A stretch of 64,000 nt of DNA from Maridesulfovibrio sp. (lineage in GTDB: Bacteria > Desulfobacterota > Desulfovibrionia > Desulfovibrionales > Desulfovibrionaceae): assembly GCF_963667685.1 (NCBI RefSeq), contig NZ_OY763931.1, positions 310,001 through 374,000 on the forward strand. The letters run 5' to 3'. Both the position numbers and the translations under genes were made by a program. The notes beneath the pieces were generated by a model. The model had not been told where the DNA came from, ran no database searches, and saw only the letters and a list, made by a program, of their open reading frames with translations. Shown here piece by piece: positions 1 to 8,988 of the stretch (the stretch's first letter is position 1; every line of letters starts with the position of its first letter).

Positions 1-1
1 T

Positions 2-91
2 CAGCGTGCCTTGTTGCTGGGGATGCTGGTTGGCTGCGTTGCCGGACTGACCATGAAAAATGTTCGCGATAAAAGGGATAAGGAAGATTAG
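2..91 (+). CDS. C-terminal end of a membrane protein (partial, cut by window edge)
   Basis: Only the last 29 codons and a TAG stop are inside the window. They encode one hydrophobic stretch (about residues 4-17 of the visible part, rich in Leu, Gly, Val and Ala) followed by a strongly charged Lys/Arg/Asp/Glu tail. This is the usual look of a final transmembrane helix with a cytoplasmic tail. A large palindromic terminator follows 14 bases after the stop. The family cannot be told from this fragment. Confidence 0.5.
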   Translation, partial: QRALLLGMLVGCVAGLTMKNVRDKRDKED

Positions 92-104
92 TTTTAATAT
101 TATT

Positions 105-156
105 CCATAAAAGTAAAGACCGTCCTGCAGCTGCAGGACGGTCTTTACTTTTATGG
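105..156. terminator. Perfect 52-base palindrome, bidirectional terminator
   Basis: Two 26-base arms (105-130 and 131-156) are exact reverse complements with no spacer; the centre is CTGCAGCTGCAG. As RNA either strand forms a very stable hairpin, flanked by A-rich sequence on one side and T-rich on the other. It lies between a rightward gene ending at 91 and a leftward gene ending at 165, so it can terminate both. Confidence 0.85.
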
Positions 157-164
157 GTATAAAT

Positions 165-896
165 CTATAAAATCTGACTTAAAAAGGCCTTAGTCCGTTC
201 AGATTCCGGGCAGGTAAAGAAATGTTCAGGATCGCCTTTTTCTATGATCATGCCCTGGTCCATGAAGAGGACTTCGTCGGCAACTTCCCGGGCAAATCCC
301 ATTTCGTGGGTTACGACGACCATGGTCATGCCCTCTTTGGCTACTCTTTTCATTACTTCGAGAACTTCACCCACCATTTCGGGGTCAAGCGCAGAGGTCG
401 GCTCATCAAAAAGCAGAACCTTGGGGCCCATCGCCAGTGAGCGGGCTATCGCGACACGCTGCTGCTGGCCGCCTGAGAGCTGGGTCGGATATACCCCGGC
501 CTTGTCATGGATGCCTACTTTTTTTAGCAGTTCCATGGCAATCTCACCTGCTTCTTTTTTTGATCTTTTCCTAACCACAGTCTGGGCGATGGTCAGGTTT
601 TCCAGCACTGTCTTGTGCGGGAAAAGGTTAAACGACTGAAATACCATACCTACTTCTTCACGGATTTTGTTGATATTTGTCTTTGGAGATAGAATATCAA
701 CTTCATCGATGTAGATATGGCCGGAATCAGCGTATTCGAGTCTGTTCAGGCAGCGCAGGAAAGTTGATTTGCCGGACCCGGAAGGTCCGATGACAACAAC
801 TACCTGCCCCTTGTTCACTGTATGTGACACGTTGGAAAGGGCCTGAACTTCGTGGGGAACGTAAAAAGTTTTATATATATTTTGTACTTCGATCAT
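165..896 (-). CDS. Polar amino-acid ABC transporter, ATP-binding protein
   Basis: This 243-residue ATPase powers uptake of a polar amino acid together with the permease and binding protein encoded just upstream. Walker A (GPSGSGKST, residues 37-45), the Q-loop region ([13 protein letters not shown]), the signature LSGGQQQR and Walker B with the D-loop ([12 protein letters not shown]) are all intact. Length and sequence fit the GlnQ/HisP family. Its ATG overlaps the permease stop by one base (TAATG), indicating translational coupling. It is the last gene of the leftward operon and ends at the palindromic terminator. Its closest relative in the window is the ATPase at 4918. The substrate (Gln, Glu, His, Arg or cystine) cannot be decided. 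Confidence 0.95.
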   Translation of the reverse strand: MIEVQNIYKTFYVPHEVQALSNVSHTVNKGQVVVVIGPSGSGKSTFLRCLNRLEYADSGHIYIDEVDILSPKTNINKIREEVGMVFQSFNLFPHKTVLENLTIAQTVVRKRSKKEAGEIAMELLKKVGIHDKAGVYPTQLSGGQQQRVAIARSLAMGPKVLLFDEPTSALDPEMVGEVLEVMKRVAKEGMTMVVVTHEMGFAREVADEVLFMDQGMIIEKGDPEHFFTCPESERTKAFLSQIL

Positions 897-1909
897 TATC
901 TCTGCACCATTTTCTTTTCAAGATACTGGACAAACATAGAGAAAGCAAAGGTCAGCAGCAGGTAGAGCAGGGCACAAAGAAACCACAGCTCAAAAGGTTG
1001 AAGGCTGGTGGAAACAGCTTCCCTTGTTCCTTTAGTCAGTTCTCTAATGGCAATAACTCCAAGCAGAGAGGAGTCCTTGATCATGCTGATAAACTGTCCT
1101 GCAAGCGGAGGAAGAATTCTTCTGAACGCCTGCGGCAGGATGATATGTTTCATTGCATAATATTTAGACATCCCCAAAGAGCGGGCAGCTTCCATCTGGC
1201 CACGGGCCACTGATTGGATTCCAGCCCGGACGATTTCAGCAACATATGCTCCGGCAAAAATAGCAAGAGATGCTATACCGAACCAGAGCGGCGGTATCTG
1301 GGGAATATCATATTTAGCGAGCATATTGTTTACCAGTGTTCCCAGTACAAAGTACCAGATAAACATCTGCACAAGCAGCGGTGTGCCGCGAATAAGCTCA
1401 ATATATGTAATGGCGGAGAGTTTCAGGGCCGGGTTTTGGGAAATACGGGCCAGTCCGGTGAAAAGTCCAAGCAGGATACCGAAAACAATGGCTATGGCGC
1501 TGACCTTGAGGGTTACAAATAAACCGTCAAGGATAACACCCGGTTTCCACTCTTTTTCCACGCCGATGGCGTCTCCCACGAACACTGAATCATCTTCATA
1601 CACGCGCAATCCGGACACCGGAACTTCATACTGCACTGATTCATGGTTTTCACCTTTCACGGTCACAATAGCGTTGTCGCCCTGTTTTTTGATAGAGGTG
1701 ACGTTACCTTCAATCGCAGAATTGATGCTGATTTCATCCTGGTAGTAGAAGTAGTTCGGAATACGCTCCCAACGCCAGACGTAGTCAACCTGCTGTGTAG
1801 CCCAGTAAAGTCCGAATATGGTGGCAAACAGGCCGATGAAAAAAACAGTCTTCCAGAAAATTACGTAGTTCCGGCCTTTGCCGGGAGCTCTCATTGATGT
1901 TCCACTCAT
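896..1909 (-). CDS. Polar amino-acid ABC transporter permease with an N-terminal extra domain
   Basis: This 337-residue HisMQ/GlnP-type inner-membrane permease carries the conserved block [13 protein letters not shown] and the EAA-like loop [14 protein letters not shown]. It is about 75 residues longer than the permease at 4146. The extra sequence follows a first hydrophobic helix (about residues 17-37) and runs to about residue 120. It is polar, rich in short beta-like segments ([19 protein letters not shown]), and probably lies in the periplasm before the core helices begin. The start is the ATG at 1909; an ATG five codons further in is also possible. It sits between the binding-protein and ATPase genes of one leftward operon. 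What the inserted domain does is unknown. Confidence 0.9.
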   Translation of the reverse strand: MSGTSMRAPGKGRNYVIFWKTVFFIGLFATIFGLYWATQQVDYVWRWERIPNYFYYQDEISINSAIEGNVTSIKKQGDNAIVTVKGENHESVQYEVPVSGLRVYEDDSVFVGDAIGVEKEWKPGVILDGLFVTLKVSAIAIVFGILLGLFTGLARISQNPALKLSAITYIELIRGTPLLVQMFIWYFVLGTLVNNMLAKYDIPQIPPLWFGIASLAIFAGAYVAEIVRAGIQSVARGQMEAARSLGMSKYYAMKHIILPQAFRRILPPLAGQFISMIKDSSLLGVIAIRELTKGTREAVSTSLQPFELWFLCALLYLLLTFAFSMFVQYLEKKMVQR

Positions 1910-2058
1910 AATTGATCAAGCCGATTTTTTAAAATTTAAGTTCTTACAAACAAAAACAGATTGTTGATAAAGGATCGGCCAATTGGCGCTTGGAACCGAT
2001 CATATTTCAACAACCTGAAGCAGGGACGGTTCAAGACCGTCCCTGGATGTTTTGCTTA

Positions 2059-2877
2059 TTACTGGATGCTTTTACGCCACGCGGTGCTTTCGAACCACTT
2101 GTGGTAAAGCTTTTCGTAACGTCCGTCGTTTTTGAGCTGATGCAGGAAGTTGGTCAGGAAGTTCAAAAAGTCGGGATCGCCTTTGCGGATACCCCAGCCC
2201 AGAGGCTCATAGGTGAAGGGCTTATCCAGAAAGAACAGTTTGCCGTTACCCTGCTCGGACATGAAGATAGCGTTGAAGGGCAGGTCGTAGATCATAGCAT
2301 CTGCTTTGCCGTTCAGAACTTCGAGAGCAGCATCGGTCTCAAGATCGAAAGACTTGTAGTTTGCTTTAGGCAGAAGTCGTTTAGCAGCCTGCTCGCCAGT
2401 TGTTCCAAGCTTGGAAACAATTGTGTACTCGGGTTTGTTCAGATCCTTGTAGGATTTGATTTTACCTTCAAGTTTCTTGTTGACCAGAGCAGTCTGCCCT
2501 ACAACCATAAAAGGTTCTGCGAAGTTGATCTGTAGGTTACGTTCCTGGTTGACAGTCATACCTGCTGTAATGATGTCAATTTTGTCAGTCAGGAGAGCGG
2601 GGATGATGCCGTCGAATTCCATGTTGACCGGAACAAATTTAACACCCATGGCTTTAGCCATTTCACGGGCGAGGTCGATTTCGAAACCGACAATGCGGCC
2701 TTTTTTGTCAGTCATCTGAAAAGGAATGTAGCCGGATGCGATACCGCAACGGAGCTCACCGTTTTTCAGGATGGTGTTGAGGGTGGATTTCTTGGCCAGA
2801 TCGATGTCGGATGCATTAGCGGTGGCTGCAAAACATAGAGCCAGCACCATGATCAGCATCATGCAAATTCTTTTCAT
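2059..2877 (-). CDS. Amino-acid ABC transporter periplasmic binding protein
   Basis: This family 3 solute-binding protein (SBP_bac_3) captures a polar amino acid in the periplasm. I place the start at the ATG at 2877 rather than ten codons upstream, because AAAGGAG lies just before it and the protein then begins with a clean signal peptide (MKRICMMLIMVLALC..., cleavage after ATANA). Family motifs include LRCGIASGYIPFQM, GFEIDLAREMAKAMGV and the LGTTGEQAAKRLLP hinge region. The mature length of about 250 residues is normal. A gap of about 150 bases separates it from the permease, which often goes with higher expression of the binding protein. Confidence 0.95.
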   Translation of the reverse strand: MKRICMMLIMVLALCFAATANASDIDLAKKSTLNTILKNGELRCGIASGYIPFQMTDKKGRIVGFEIDLAREMAKAMGVKFVPVNMEFDGIIPALLTDKIDIITAGMTVNQERNLQINFAEPFMVVGQTALVNKKLEGKIKSYKDLNKPEYTIVSKLGTTGEQAAKRLLPKANYKSFDLETDAALEVLNGKADAMIYDLPFNAIFMSEQGNGKLFFLDKPFTYEPLGWGIRKGDPDFLNFLTNFLHQLKNDGRYEKLYHKWFESTAWRKSIQ

Positions 2878-2938
2878 ATCTTTCTCCTTTAAAGTCCTTG
2901 TCTGCATTTAAGTCAAAATACCTGATGGCAGAAGGCGA

Positions 2939-3106
2939 TCAACCGTATTTACCTTCTGTAAGAACTTCCTTAACAATCATTTCAACCTTGCAGACAGGGC
3001 AGGTCGGCATTGATTCTTTAGGGAAGTACACAATACGGGTGTCACGGCATTTCGGGCAGATTACTTCCACAGCTTCCTGCCGCTCCTGTTTGACTTTGTT
3101 TTTCAT
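2939..3106 (-). CDS. Small zinc-ribbon protein, 55 residues
   Basis: A short reading frame begins at ATG 3106 behind AAAGGGG. It has two CxxC pairs, CPKC at residues 17-20 and CPVC at 36-39, spaced as in rubredoxin-like or zinc-ribbon knuckles. The N-terminus is charged (MKNKVKQERQ) and there is no signal peptide, so it is probably cytoplasmic. It starts the leftward direction ahead of the amino-acid transporter operon. The arrangement of four cysteines around a basic and aromatic middle supports a real gene. Metal binding is inferred; the function is unknown. It could regulate the neighbouring transporters or be unrelated. Confidence 0.75.
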   Translation of the reverse strand: MKNKVKQERQEAVEVICPKCRDTRIVYFPKESMPTCPVCKVEMIVKEVLTEGKYG

Positions 3107-3227
3107 TTAGTAGAGCCCCTTTGAAAAAAAGAATCTGGAAAATTAACTTTTTTTTGAATAAAGTTCAAGAAAACATTTTTTAACTACCCTTATAATTCAA
3201 GGAAAACAATATTGTCCATGGAAACCT

Positions 3228-3256
3228 TTGTTGACATGGTTACTTTTTTATATAAT
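3228..3256 (+). promoter_or_regulatory. Candidate sigma-70 promoter for the second amino-acid transporter
   Basis: TATAAT at 3251-3256 is preceded by TTGTTG at 3228-3233 with a 17-base spacer; TTGACA at 3231-3236 overlaps it with a tighter 14-base spacer. The start codon at 3306 lies about 50 bases downstream. The position and the A/T-rich surroundings support a promoter; the exact -35 choice is open. Confidence 0.45.
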
Positions 3257-3305
3257 TTTCATGTTTGTGATTTTAGGGTATTTAAACTTATTTGGAGGAA
3301 TATTT

Positions 3306-4046
3306 ATGAAGAAGATTATAGTGTCTTTGCTGTTGGCTATTCTTGCTGCAACACCTGCTTTTGCCGGAAAAAAAGTGATCAGCATTGCTTCCGACTGCAC
3401 CTGGCCGCCCATGGAATTTGTTAATAAAGATAAACAGATTGTAGGTTTTTCCGTCGATCTCATGAAGGCTTGCGCTAAAGCAGCCGGCTATGAAGTGAAA
3501 ATCAAGAACGTTGCTTGGGACGGAATCTTCGCGGGACTCGCTGCCGGTAAATATGATGCTATCTGCTCTTCAGTTACAATTAACGAAAAGCGCAAGAAAG
3601 TAATGGACTTCTCCGAACCTTATTTCGAAGTTAAGCAGGCTGTCGTTACCAATAAAGCTTCCGATGCTAAAACTCTTGCTGACTTCAAAGGCAAGCCTGT
3701 CGGCGCACAGATAGGAACTACCGGATACTTCGCTATTAAAGCAATTGATGGAGCTATCCCCAAATCTTACGATGAGATCGGTCTCGCAATGGAAGACCTT
3801 TTCAACGGCCGTCTGGATGCGGTTGTTTGTGACGACCCCATCGCAGCCGACTTTGCTCTGCAGCAGGAAGAATACTCCAAAAAGCTTAAAATTGCTTTTA
3901 CCGTAAAGAATGATAAGCCTGAATACCTCGGTGTTGCCGTTAAAAAAGGTAATGCTGAAGTTCTCGACCTGATCAATAAAGGTATCGCAGCAGTACGTGC
4001 TGACGGCACCTACGATAAAATCAAAGCCAAGTGGTTCGGCAATTAA
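3306..4046 (+). CDS. Amino-acid ABC transporter periplasmic binding protein
   Basis: This is a second family 3 solute-binding protein, 246 residues. The start at ATG 3306 follows TTGGAGGAA and gives a typical signal peptide (MKKIIVSLLLAIL..., cleavage after TPAFA). The longer open frame beginning at 3228 runs through the promoter and is rejected. Conserved blocks include SIASDCTWPPMEFV, VGFSVDLMKACAKAAGYEV, AICSSVTINEKRKKVMDFSEPY and GAQIGTTGYFA. A terminator-like hairpin follows within 40 bases, so the binding protein is probably made in excess over its permease and ATPase. It resembles the 2059-2877 protein in family but has its own partner genes, so the two systems probably have different substrates. 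Confidence 0.95.
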   Translation: MKKIIVSLLLAILAATPAFAGKKVISIASDCTWPPMEFVNKDKQIVGFSVDLMKACAKAAGYEVKIKNVAWDGIFAGLAAGKYDAICSSVTINEKRKKVMDFSEPYFEVKQAVVTNKASDAKTLADFKGKPVGAQIGTTGYFAIKAIDGAIPKSYDEIGLAMEDLFNGRLDAVVCDDPIAADFALQQEEYSKKLKIAFTVKNDKPEYLGVAVKKGNAEVLDLINKGIAAVRADGTYDKIKAKWFGN

Positions 4047-4084
4047 TAGCATGAACCAGCAGGCTTGAGTGTGAAAAACGAAAG

Positions 4085-4122
4085 CCGGGATCGGATCTCA
4101 GATTAACCGATTCCGGTTTTTT
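4085..4122 (+). terminator. Intrinsic terminator or attenuator inside the transporter operon
   Basis: Arms 4085-4094 and 4107-4116 pair over ten positions with one G-U pair and are followed by six T residues (4117-4122). It lies between the binding-protein gene and the permease gene, where partial termination would lower expression of the membrane components. Confidence 0.75.
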
Positions 4123-4145
4123 CATGCAGCCCGGATAATATTGAT

Positions 4146-4928
4146 ATGAAAGAAAAAAAAGTTAAGATTGAGGTTACGGACGGGGCAAGCATTCCTGATA
4201 GCGCCGATAAAGGTCTACTGAATGCTTGGTGGGTTTCCTTTATTGGTGCGGTCGGGATCATTGCATATTTGATCATCGCTAAGCCGGACCCATACAGAGA
4301 CATTCTGCTTTTCATCCCTGATGGAATTGTGGTTACTTTCGAGGTTACCATCTGTTCTATTTTCGGGGCTTTGATTCTCGGCCTTTTTACAGGGTTGGGC
4401 AGGATTTCAAGCAATAGGGTTATCAATCTGATAGCTTCTACCTATGTTGAAGTGGTCAGGGGAATCCCGCTTCTCGTACAGTTGTTTTATATTTACTATG
4501 CAATGGGCCGGGTGCTTCAGGTGCCTGATATGCTTTCGGCCATAATTGCCATGAGTGTCTGCTACGGCGCATACATGGGTGAAGTTTTCCGCGCCGGAAT
4601 CGAATCCATTGATGACGGCCAGACTGAAGCGGCACGTTCTCTTGGTTTCAGCAAGAAGGAGACCATGTTTCTGGTCATCCTGCCTCAGGCATGGCGCACT
4701 ATTCTGCCTCCTGTAGGTAACGAATTTATTGCACTGCTTAAAGATTCTTCGCTGGTCTCAATTCTGGCCGTTGCGGATATTCTCAGAAGGGGACGGGAGT
4801 TCGCTGCGGAGAGTTTTCAGTATTTTGAAACGTACACAATGATCGCACTTGTTTATCTGCTGATAACCCTGATTCTTTCAAGAGCGGTGAGTCGTATGGA
4901 AGAGAGGTTGAATCATTATGACCGCTAA
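4146..4928 (+). CDS. Polar amino-acid ABC transporter permease
   Basis: This 260-residue HisMQ/GlnP-type inner-membrane permease begins with a charged, Lys-rich cytoplasmic segment and then hydrophobic helices from about residue 30. [16 protein letters not shown] and the [14 protein letters not shown] loop that contacts the ATPase are conserved. Unlike the permease at 896-1909 it has no large N-terminal insertion. Its stop lies 11 bases inside the following ATPase gene, so the two are translationally coupled. The Shine-Dalgarno sequence is weak, in keeping with lower expression after the upstream attenuator. Confidence 0.93.
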   Translation: MKEKKVKIEVTDGASIPDSADKGLLNAWWVSFIGAVGIIAYLIIAKPDPYRDILLFIPDGIVVTFEVTICSIFGALILGLFTGLGRISSNRVINLIASTYVEVVRGIPLLVQLFYIYYAMGRVLQVPDMLSAIIAMSVCYGAYMGEVFRAGIESIDDGQTEAARSLGFSKKETMFLVILPQAWRTILPPVGNEFIALLKDSSLVSILAVADILRRGREFAAESFQYFETYTMIALVYLLITLILSRAVSRMEERLNHYDR

Positions 4929-5655
4929 ACCCATTATCGAAATCAAAGATGTATACAAGTTTTTCGGCGATCTGGCAGCCTTGAGTAATGTTTCCCTGGA
5001 TATTCAGCAGGGTGAAAAGGTTGTAATTATCGGACCCTCAGGTTCCGGTAAAAGTACCTTGCTGCGCTCCATCAACCGTCTTGAGGAAATCAATAGAGGT
5101 TCAATTATTGTTGACGGTATGGATGTTCATGACAAGGAAAACAACATCAATACCATCCGTCAGGAACTGGGCATGGTTTTCCAGTCGTTCAACCTGTTTC
5201 CGCATAAAACAGTTTTGGAAAACCTGACTATGGCTCCAATACGGTTGAAAGGGATGGAAAAAGAGGAAGCACGCGCCATAGCTGTTGATCTTCTCAAAAA
5301 GGTCGGTATCCGTGAGAAGGCCAATGTTTATCCATCTAAACTTTCCGGCGGACAGCAGCAGCGCGTGGCAATTGCACGTGCGCTGGCTATGAACCCTAAG
5401 ATCATGCTTTTTGACGAACCTACATCCGCTCTTGATCCGGAGATGATCGGTGAGGTTCTGGATGTAATGAAGAATCTGGCCCTTGAAGGTATGACCATGG
5501 TTGTAGTTACCCATGAAATGGGTTTTGCCCGTGAGGTTGCAGATAGGATTGTCTTTATGGAAGACGGTAGGATCATTGCCAGTGCTCCACCGGAAGAGTT
5601 TTTCAATAGCGCGGAACATCCCCGTCTCAAAAAGTTTTTGGATCAGATTTTGTAA
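4918..5655 (+). CDS. Polar amino-acid ABC transporter, ATP-binding protein
   Basis: This 245-residue GlnQ/HisP-type ATPase has Walker [11 protein letters not shown], signature LSGGQQQR and Walker [12 protein letters not shown], followed by the H-loop VTHEMGF. It is clearly a paralogue of the ATPase at 165-896: the Q-loop stretch [19 protein letters not shown] is identical in both. The start ATG at 4918 lies inside the end of the permease gene. A hairpin terminator follows at 5681, closing the operon. The substrate is not determined. Confidence 0.95.
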   Translation: MTAKPIIEIKDVYKFFGDLAALSNVSLDIQQGEKVVIIGPSGSGKSTLLRSINRLEEINRGSIIVDGMDVHDKENNINTIRQELGMVFQSFNLFPHKTVLENLTMAPIRLKGMEKEEARAIAVDLLKKVGIREKANVYPSKLSGGQQQRVAIARALAMNPKIMLFDEPTSALDPEMIGEVLDVMKNLALEGMTMVVVTHEMGFAREVADRIVFMEDGRIIASAPPEEFFNSAEHPRLKKFLDQIL

Positions 5656-5680
5656 TTTGGGGATTTATCTCTTGTCTTTT

Positions 5681-5717
5681 AAGCCGGCTCTCGATTTGAG
5701 GGTCGGCTTTCTGGTTT
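5681..5717 (+). terminator. Intrinsic terminator after the second amino-acid transporter
   Basis: A 12-pair stem (5681-5692 with 5698-5709, two G-U pairs) around a five-base loop is followed by TCTGGTTT. It lies 26 bases after the ATPase stop. Confidence 0.75.
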
Positions 5718-5820
5718 AAGTTGCATAATTTAGTAAATGGAATATGTTCCCAATTCTATAATAATTTATTATATGAATTACTAAATTAATTCTTAAATAC
5801 ACGTTCATGGGGTAGTGTTG

Positions 5821-7773
5821 ATGTCTGGGAAGCGGATTCTTGTAGTTGACGATGAGAAAATAGTGAATCTTGATATTCAGGCCACTTTAAAGCGTTTGGG
5901 CTACGTTATTGCCGGTGACGCTGTTACCGGACCTGAAGCTATCGATAAAGCCGCTGCTTCCCGACCGGATCTGGTGTTGATGGATATTAAGCTGAAAGGT
6001 GATATGGATGGGATTGAAGCGGCCAATATAATTATAAAAAAATATGACATTCCCATTGTCTTTCTTACAGCCTTTTCTGATGAAAAGACCCTCAGCAGGG
6101 CCAAACTGTCCGGGCCTTTCGGTTATCTGCTGAAACCATTTGAAGAGCGGGAGGTCCGTTCTGCCATTGAGATTGCTCTTTATAAACATGCAATGGAGCA
6201 GGAATACCGGCAGGCTGTGGCTGATGCACAAGCGGCAAACGAGGCCAAGAGTTCGTTTCTGGCAACAATAAGTCACGAATTGCGTACTCCCATGAATGGA
6301 ATTCTTGGTCTGAGTGAAATCCTTCTCAGCACAGGGCTGGCTGTTGAGCAGCAGGAGTATGTTGAGTTGATAAAAGCTTCTGCGTCGTCATTGTTGAGAG
6401 TTCTTAACGACATGCTTGATTATTCAAAAATTGAGAGGAGAATTCTCGAATTACGCGAAGGTGTTTTTAATTTGCGCCAGACTCTTGCTCTGGTACTTAA
6501 TTCCCACCAACCCAACGCTGCTAACAAGGGGCTTCAGTTGGAATGTTTTGTTCATCCTGATGTTGCTAAAGATTTGCAGGGTGACTCCGGAAGACTGACA
6601 CAAATTTTGAATAATCTTGTTGGAAATGCGATTAAATATACCGAAACTGGGGGAATTTCCATTGAAGTTGTTCCTGACGCCAGTGATTCTGACCCTTATC
6701 CGGCAGGATGCGTGAGGCTTCTTTTTACAGTTTCGGATACCGGAGTCGGTATTTCCCGTCATGAGTCGGATGCTATTTTTGAAAGTTTCACCCAGCTTGA
6801 AGATTATATGACCCGCAAGCACGGGGGCATAGGTTTGGGATTAGCCATTACGCAGAATCTTGTTCATATGCTGCAGGGTGCCATCTGGGTCGATACGAAG
6901 CCTTCATTCGGCAGCAGTTTTCATTTTACCGCTGTATTTAAGTGTGTTGAAAAGTCCCCTGAACAGGAATTCCGTGAAGTGGATAATCAGCTCAAATTTC
7001 CTAAGCACGTGCGCATTATGCTCGCCGATGATAATATTATAACCCGTAAGGTTGTTACTGCTTTTCTGGAGAACGCAAATTGCGATCTTGAAGTTGTCGA
7101 GAATGGTCGGGAAGCGATCAGGCTTCTAACCAGTAAGCATTTTGATCTGGTTATCATGGATATTCAGATGCCGATCATGGACGGATTGGAGGCTACTCGC
7201 CTTATTCGTGGTGGATATATCGAAAATGTTAATCCGAAAGTTCCGATTTTAGCACTAACAGCCCACGCCATGAAAGGTGATAGGGAGCGCTGTCTGGGCG
7301 TCGGTATGAACGGTTATCTTTCTAAGCCTTTTGATTCTTTGGGATTGATGAATGCGTTGCTGGCGGCTGTAAGTGGCGGCAAGAGCAGCGCCACTGCCAG
7401 TGATCATGATAAGGGCGAAGTTAAAAACACATCCAGTCTCGACTTTAAAGGAACTATAGTCAGGCTGGATGGAAATGATACTTTGCTTTGTGAAATATAC
7501 AGGCATTTTATGCGGCTGGTTCCTGCTCATCTTGTCAAAATGGATGAGGCTGTCGGCAAGTGCGATATTGATCTGATTAGAAGCGAGATTTGTTTTTTGC
7601 GTGGCCTGTCCCTCGATGTTGGTGCCAATAAACTTTCATCCTTGACCCAGAAAATTGAAGCGTTGCTCGAAGAAGACAAGCTGACGGAAATTGGCTGTCT
7701 TATCTCTCATTTGAAGAGTGAGGCTGAGAATACTTTTACTGAAATGTCAGATTATCTTTTTAAATCCAACTGA
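5821..7773 (+). CDS. Hybrid sensor histidine kinase: REC-HisKA-HATPase-REC-degenerate Hpt
   Basis: This cytoplasmic 650-residue phosphorelay protein has no transmembrane helix. The first receiver (about residues 4-120) has acidic pair D10-D11 and acceptor D55. HisKA follows, with H152 in SHELRTP, then a HATPase domain with N-box (NNLVGNAIKYT), DTGVGIS and GGIGLGLAI. A second receiver has acceptor D447 (VIMDIQMP). A helical Hpt-like domain covers about residues 540-640, but the position of the phosphorylated histidine is C591 (ICFLRGLSLDVGA, encoded TGT). I prefer the ATG at 5821, behind GGGGTAG, to the GTG two codons upstream. The input signal and final target are unknown; the receiver placed first suggests it is driven by another kinase. 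Confidence 0.93.
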   Translation: MSGKRILVVDDEKIVNLDIQATLKRLGYVIAGDAVTGPEAIDKAAASRPDLVLMDIKLKGDMDGIEAANIIIKKYDIPIVFLTAFSDEKTLSRAKLSGPFGYLLKPFEEREVRSAIEIALYKHAMEQEYRQAVADAQAANEAKSSFLATISHELRTPMNGILGLSEILLSTGLAVEQQEYVELIKASASSLLRVLNDMLDYSKIERRILELREGVFNLRQTLALVLNSHQPNAANKGLQLECFVHPDVAKDLQGDSGRLTQILNNLVGNAIKYTETGGISIEVVPDASDSDPYPAGCVRLLFTVSDTGVGISRHESDAIFESFTQLEDYMTRKHGGIGLGLAITQNLVHMLQGAIWVDTKPSFGSSFHFTAVFKCVEKSPEQEFREVDNQLKFPKHVRIMLADDNIITRKVVTAFLENANCDLEVVENGREAIRLLTSKHFDLVIMDIQMPIMDGLEATRLIRGGYIENVNPKVPILALTAHAMKGDRERCLGVGMNGYLSKPFDSLGLMNALLAAVSGGKSSATASDHDKGEVKNTSSLDFKGTIVRLDGNDTLLCEIYRHFMRLVPAHLVKMDEAVGKCDIDLIRSEICFLRGLSLDVGANKLSSLTQKIEALLEEDKLTEIGCLISHLKSEAENTFTEMSDYLFKSN

Positions 7774-7851
7774 TTTTAATTGTGCTGCTTTTGCTTATCT
7801 GGAAGTATGGGCGTCTCTCAGCGAAACTAATTATATTTAAGGATATTGAGC

Positions 7852-8946
7852 ATGACTCCCTCAGATGAAAAGATCATTAAATCACCTGCTATCTATACAT
7901 TTTTCTTGATCTTACTGCTTATCTCAGCCATCGCGCTTGGCTATTCCGTTATTAAACCTTTCATAAATACGATAATCATTTCAGTTGTCTTATGCGGAAT
8001 TTTCTATCCTTTAAATAAAAAAATATGCTGCAGACTTGGGGGGCGTCCTAAAATTGGGGCTTTCCTGACAGTCCTTATTATTGTTTTTGCCATAATCATT
8101 CCGGCGGTTGTTTTTTTTCTAGGGCTTATCGGGCAAGGTGTTGATTCGGTTTCAGCAATTAATGAATGGTTGCGTACTACCGATTTTTCAACTTTTTTTA
8201 ACTCCGATCATTATAACAGCTATCTCTTGTGGCTGGAGCAGAAGTTTCCGTTTATTGAAATCAGCTCAAGCGATATACAGGCCAGAATCCTCGAAATTTC
8301 GCGAAGTTTCGGACAGGCGTTGCTTACTTCTGGAACATGGCTGGCAGGAAACATGGCCAGTCTCGTGGCGCATTTTTTAATCATGATTTTCCTTGTATTT
8401 TCCTTTCTCAAGGATGGGGATCGCTTCATTGAACGTTTACGGTACCTTTCTCCTTTGCGCTGGGAGCAGGAAGATTTTATTATAGAAAGCCTCAGAAAAG
8501 TGTCAAAGTCTGTACTTATCGGAAGTCTTTTTATTGCTGTTCTGCAGGGTGTTGTAGGTGGAATAGGTCTGGCTATAGCCGGTATTCCGGGGCTTTTCTG
8601 GGGAACAATGATGAGCTTCGCCTCACTGATTCCGGTCCTTGGCACAGGATTGATCTGGCTGCCGGCTACAATTTACCTTGCTATTGTGGGCAAGGTTAAG
8701 ATTGCTGTTTTCCTGATGCTATGGTGCGGAGTGCTTGTAACAGGGATTGATACAGTGCTTCGTCCGATCATAGTTCGTGAGGCTTCCCGTGTTTCAACAA
8801 TCTATGTATTTCTCGCTATATTGGGTGGTATTAATGCTTTCGGGCCGTTAGGAATTCTTTACGGCCCGCTTATCCTTACTTTTCTCATGGTCATGCTCCA
8901 TATCTACGGTGTAGAATTCCGGGACGTTCTTAATCATAAAAGTTAG
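7852..8946 (+). CDS. AI-2E family (PerM/TqsA-type) membrane protein
   Basis: This 364-residue inner-membrane protein has about seven to eight hydrophobic helices: a pair near the N-terminus (about residues 15-55), one near 65-90, a soluble middle region of about 80 residues, and a C-terminal cluster. Conserved features of the AI-2E transporter family (PF01594) include the IPGLFWGTMMSFASLIPVLGTGLIWLP-like segment near residue 245 and the GPLGILYGPLI motif near the end. The ATG at 7852 follows AAGGA at good spacing. Family members have been linked to export of small molecules, including autoinducer-2, or to cation/proton exchange; the substrate here is unknown. It may be cotranscribed with the kinase 78 bases upstream. 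Confidence 0.88.
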   Translation: MTPSDEKIIKSPAIYTFFLILLLISAIALGYSVIKPFINTIIISVVLCGIFYPLNKKICCRLGGRPKIGAFLTVLIIVFAIIIPAVVFFLGLIGQGVDSVSAINEWLRTTDFSTFFNSDHYNSYLLWLEQKFPFIEISSSDIQARILEISRSFGQALLTSGTWLAGNMASLVAHFLIMIFLVFSFLKDGDRFIERLRYLSPLRWEQEDFIIESLRKVSKSVLIGSLFIAVLQGVVGGIGLAIAGIPGLFWGTMMSFASLIPVLGTGLIWLPATIYLAIVGKVKIAVFLMLWCGVLVTGIDTVLRPIIVREASRVSTIYVFLAILGGINAFGPLGILYGPLILTFLMVMLHIYGVEFRDVLNHKS

Positions 8947-8988
8947 ATTCTAACCCGGGTAGAAAGCTGCACGCAGCGCAAATGAGGA

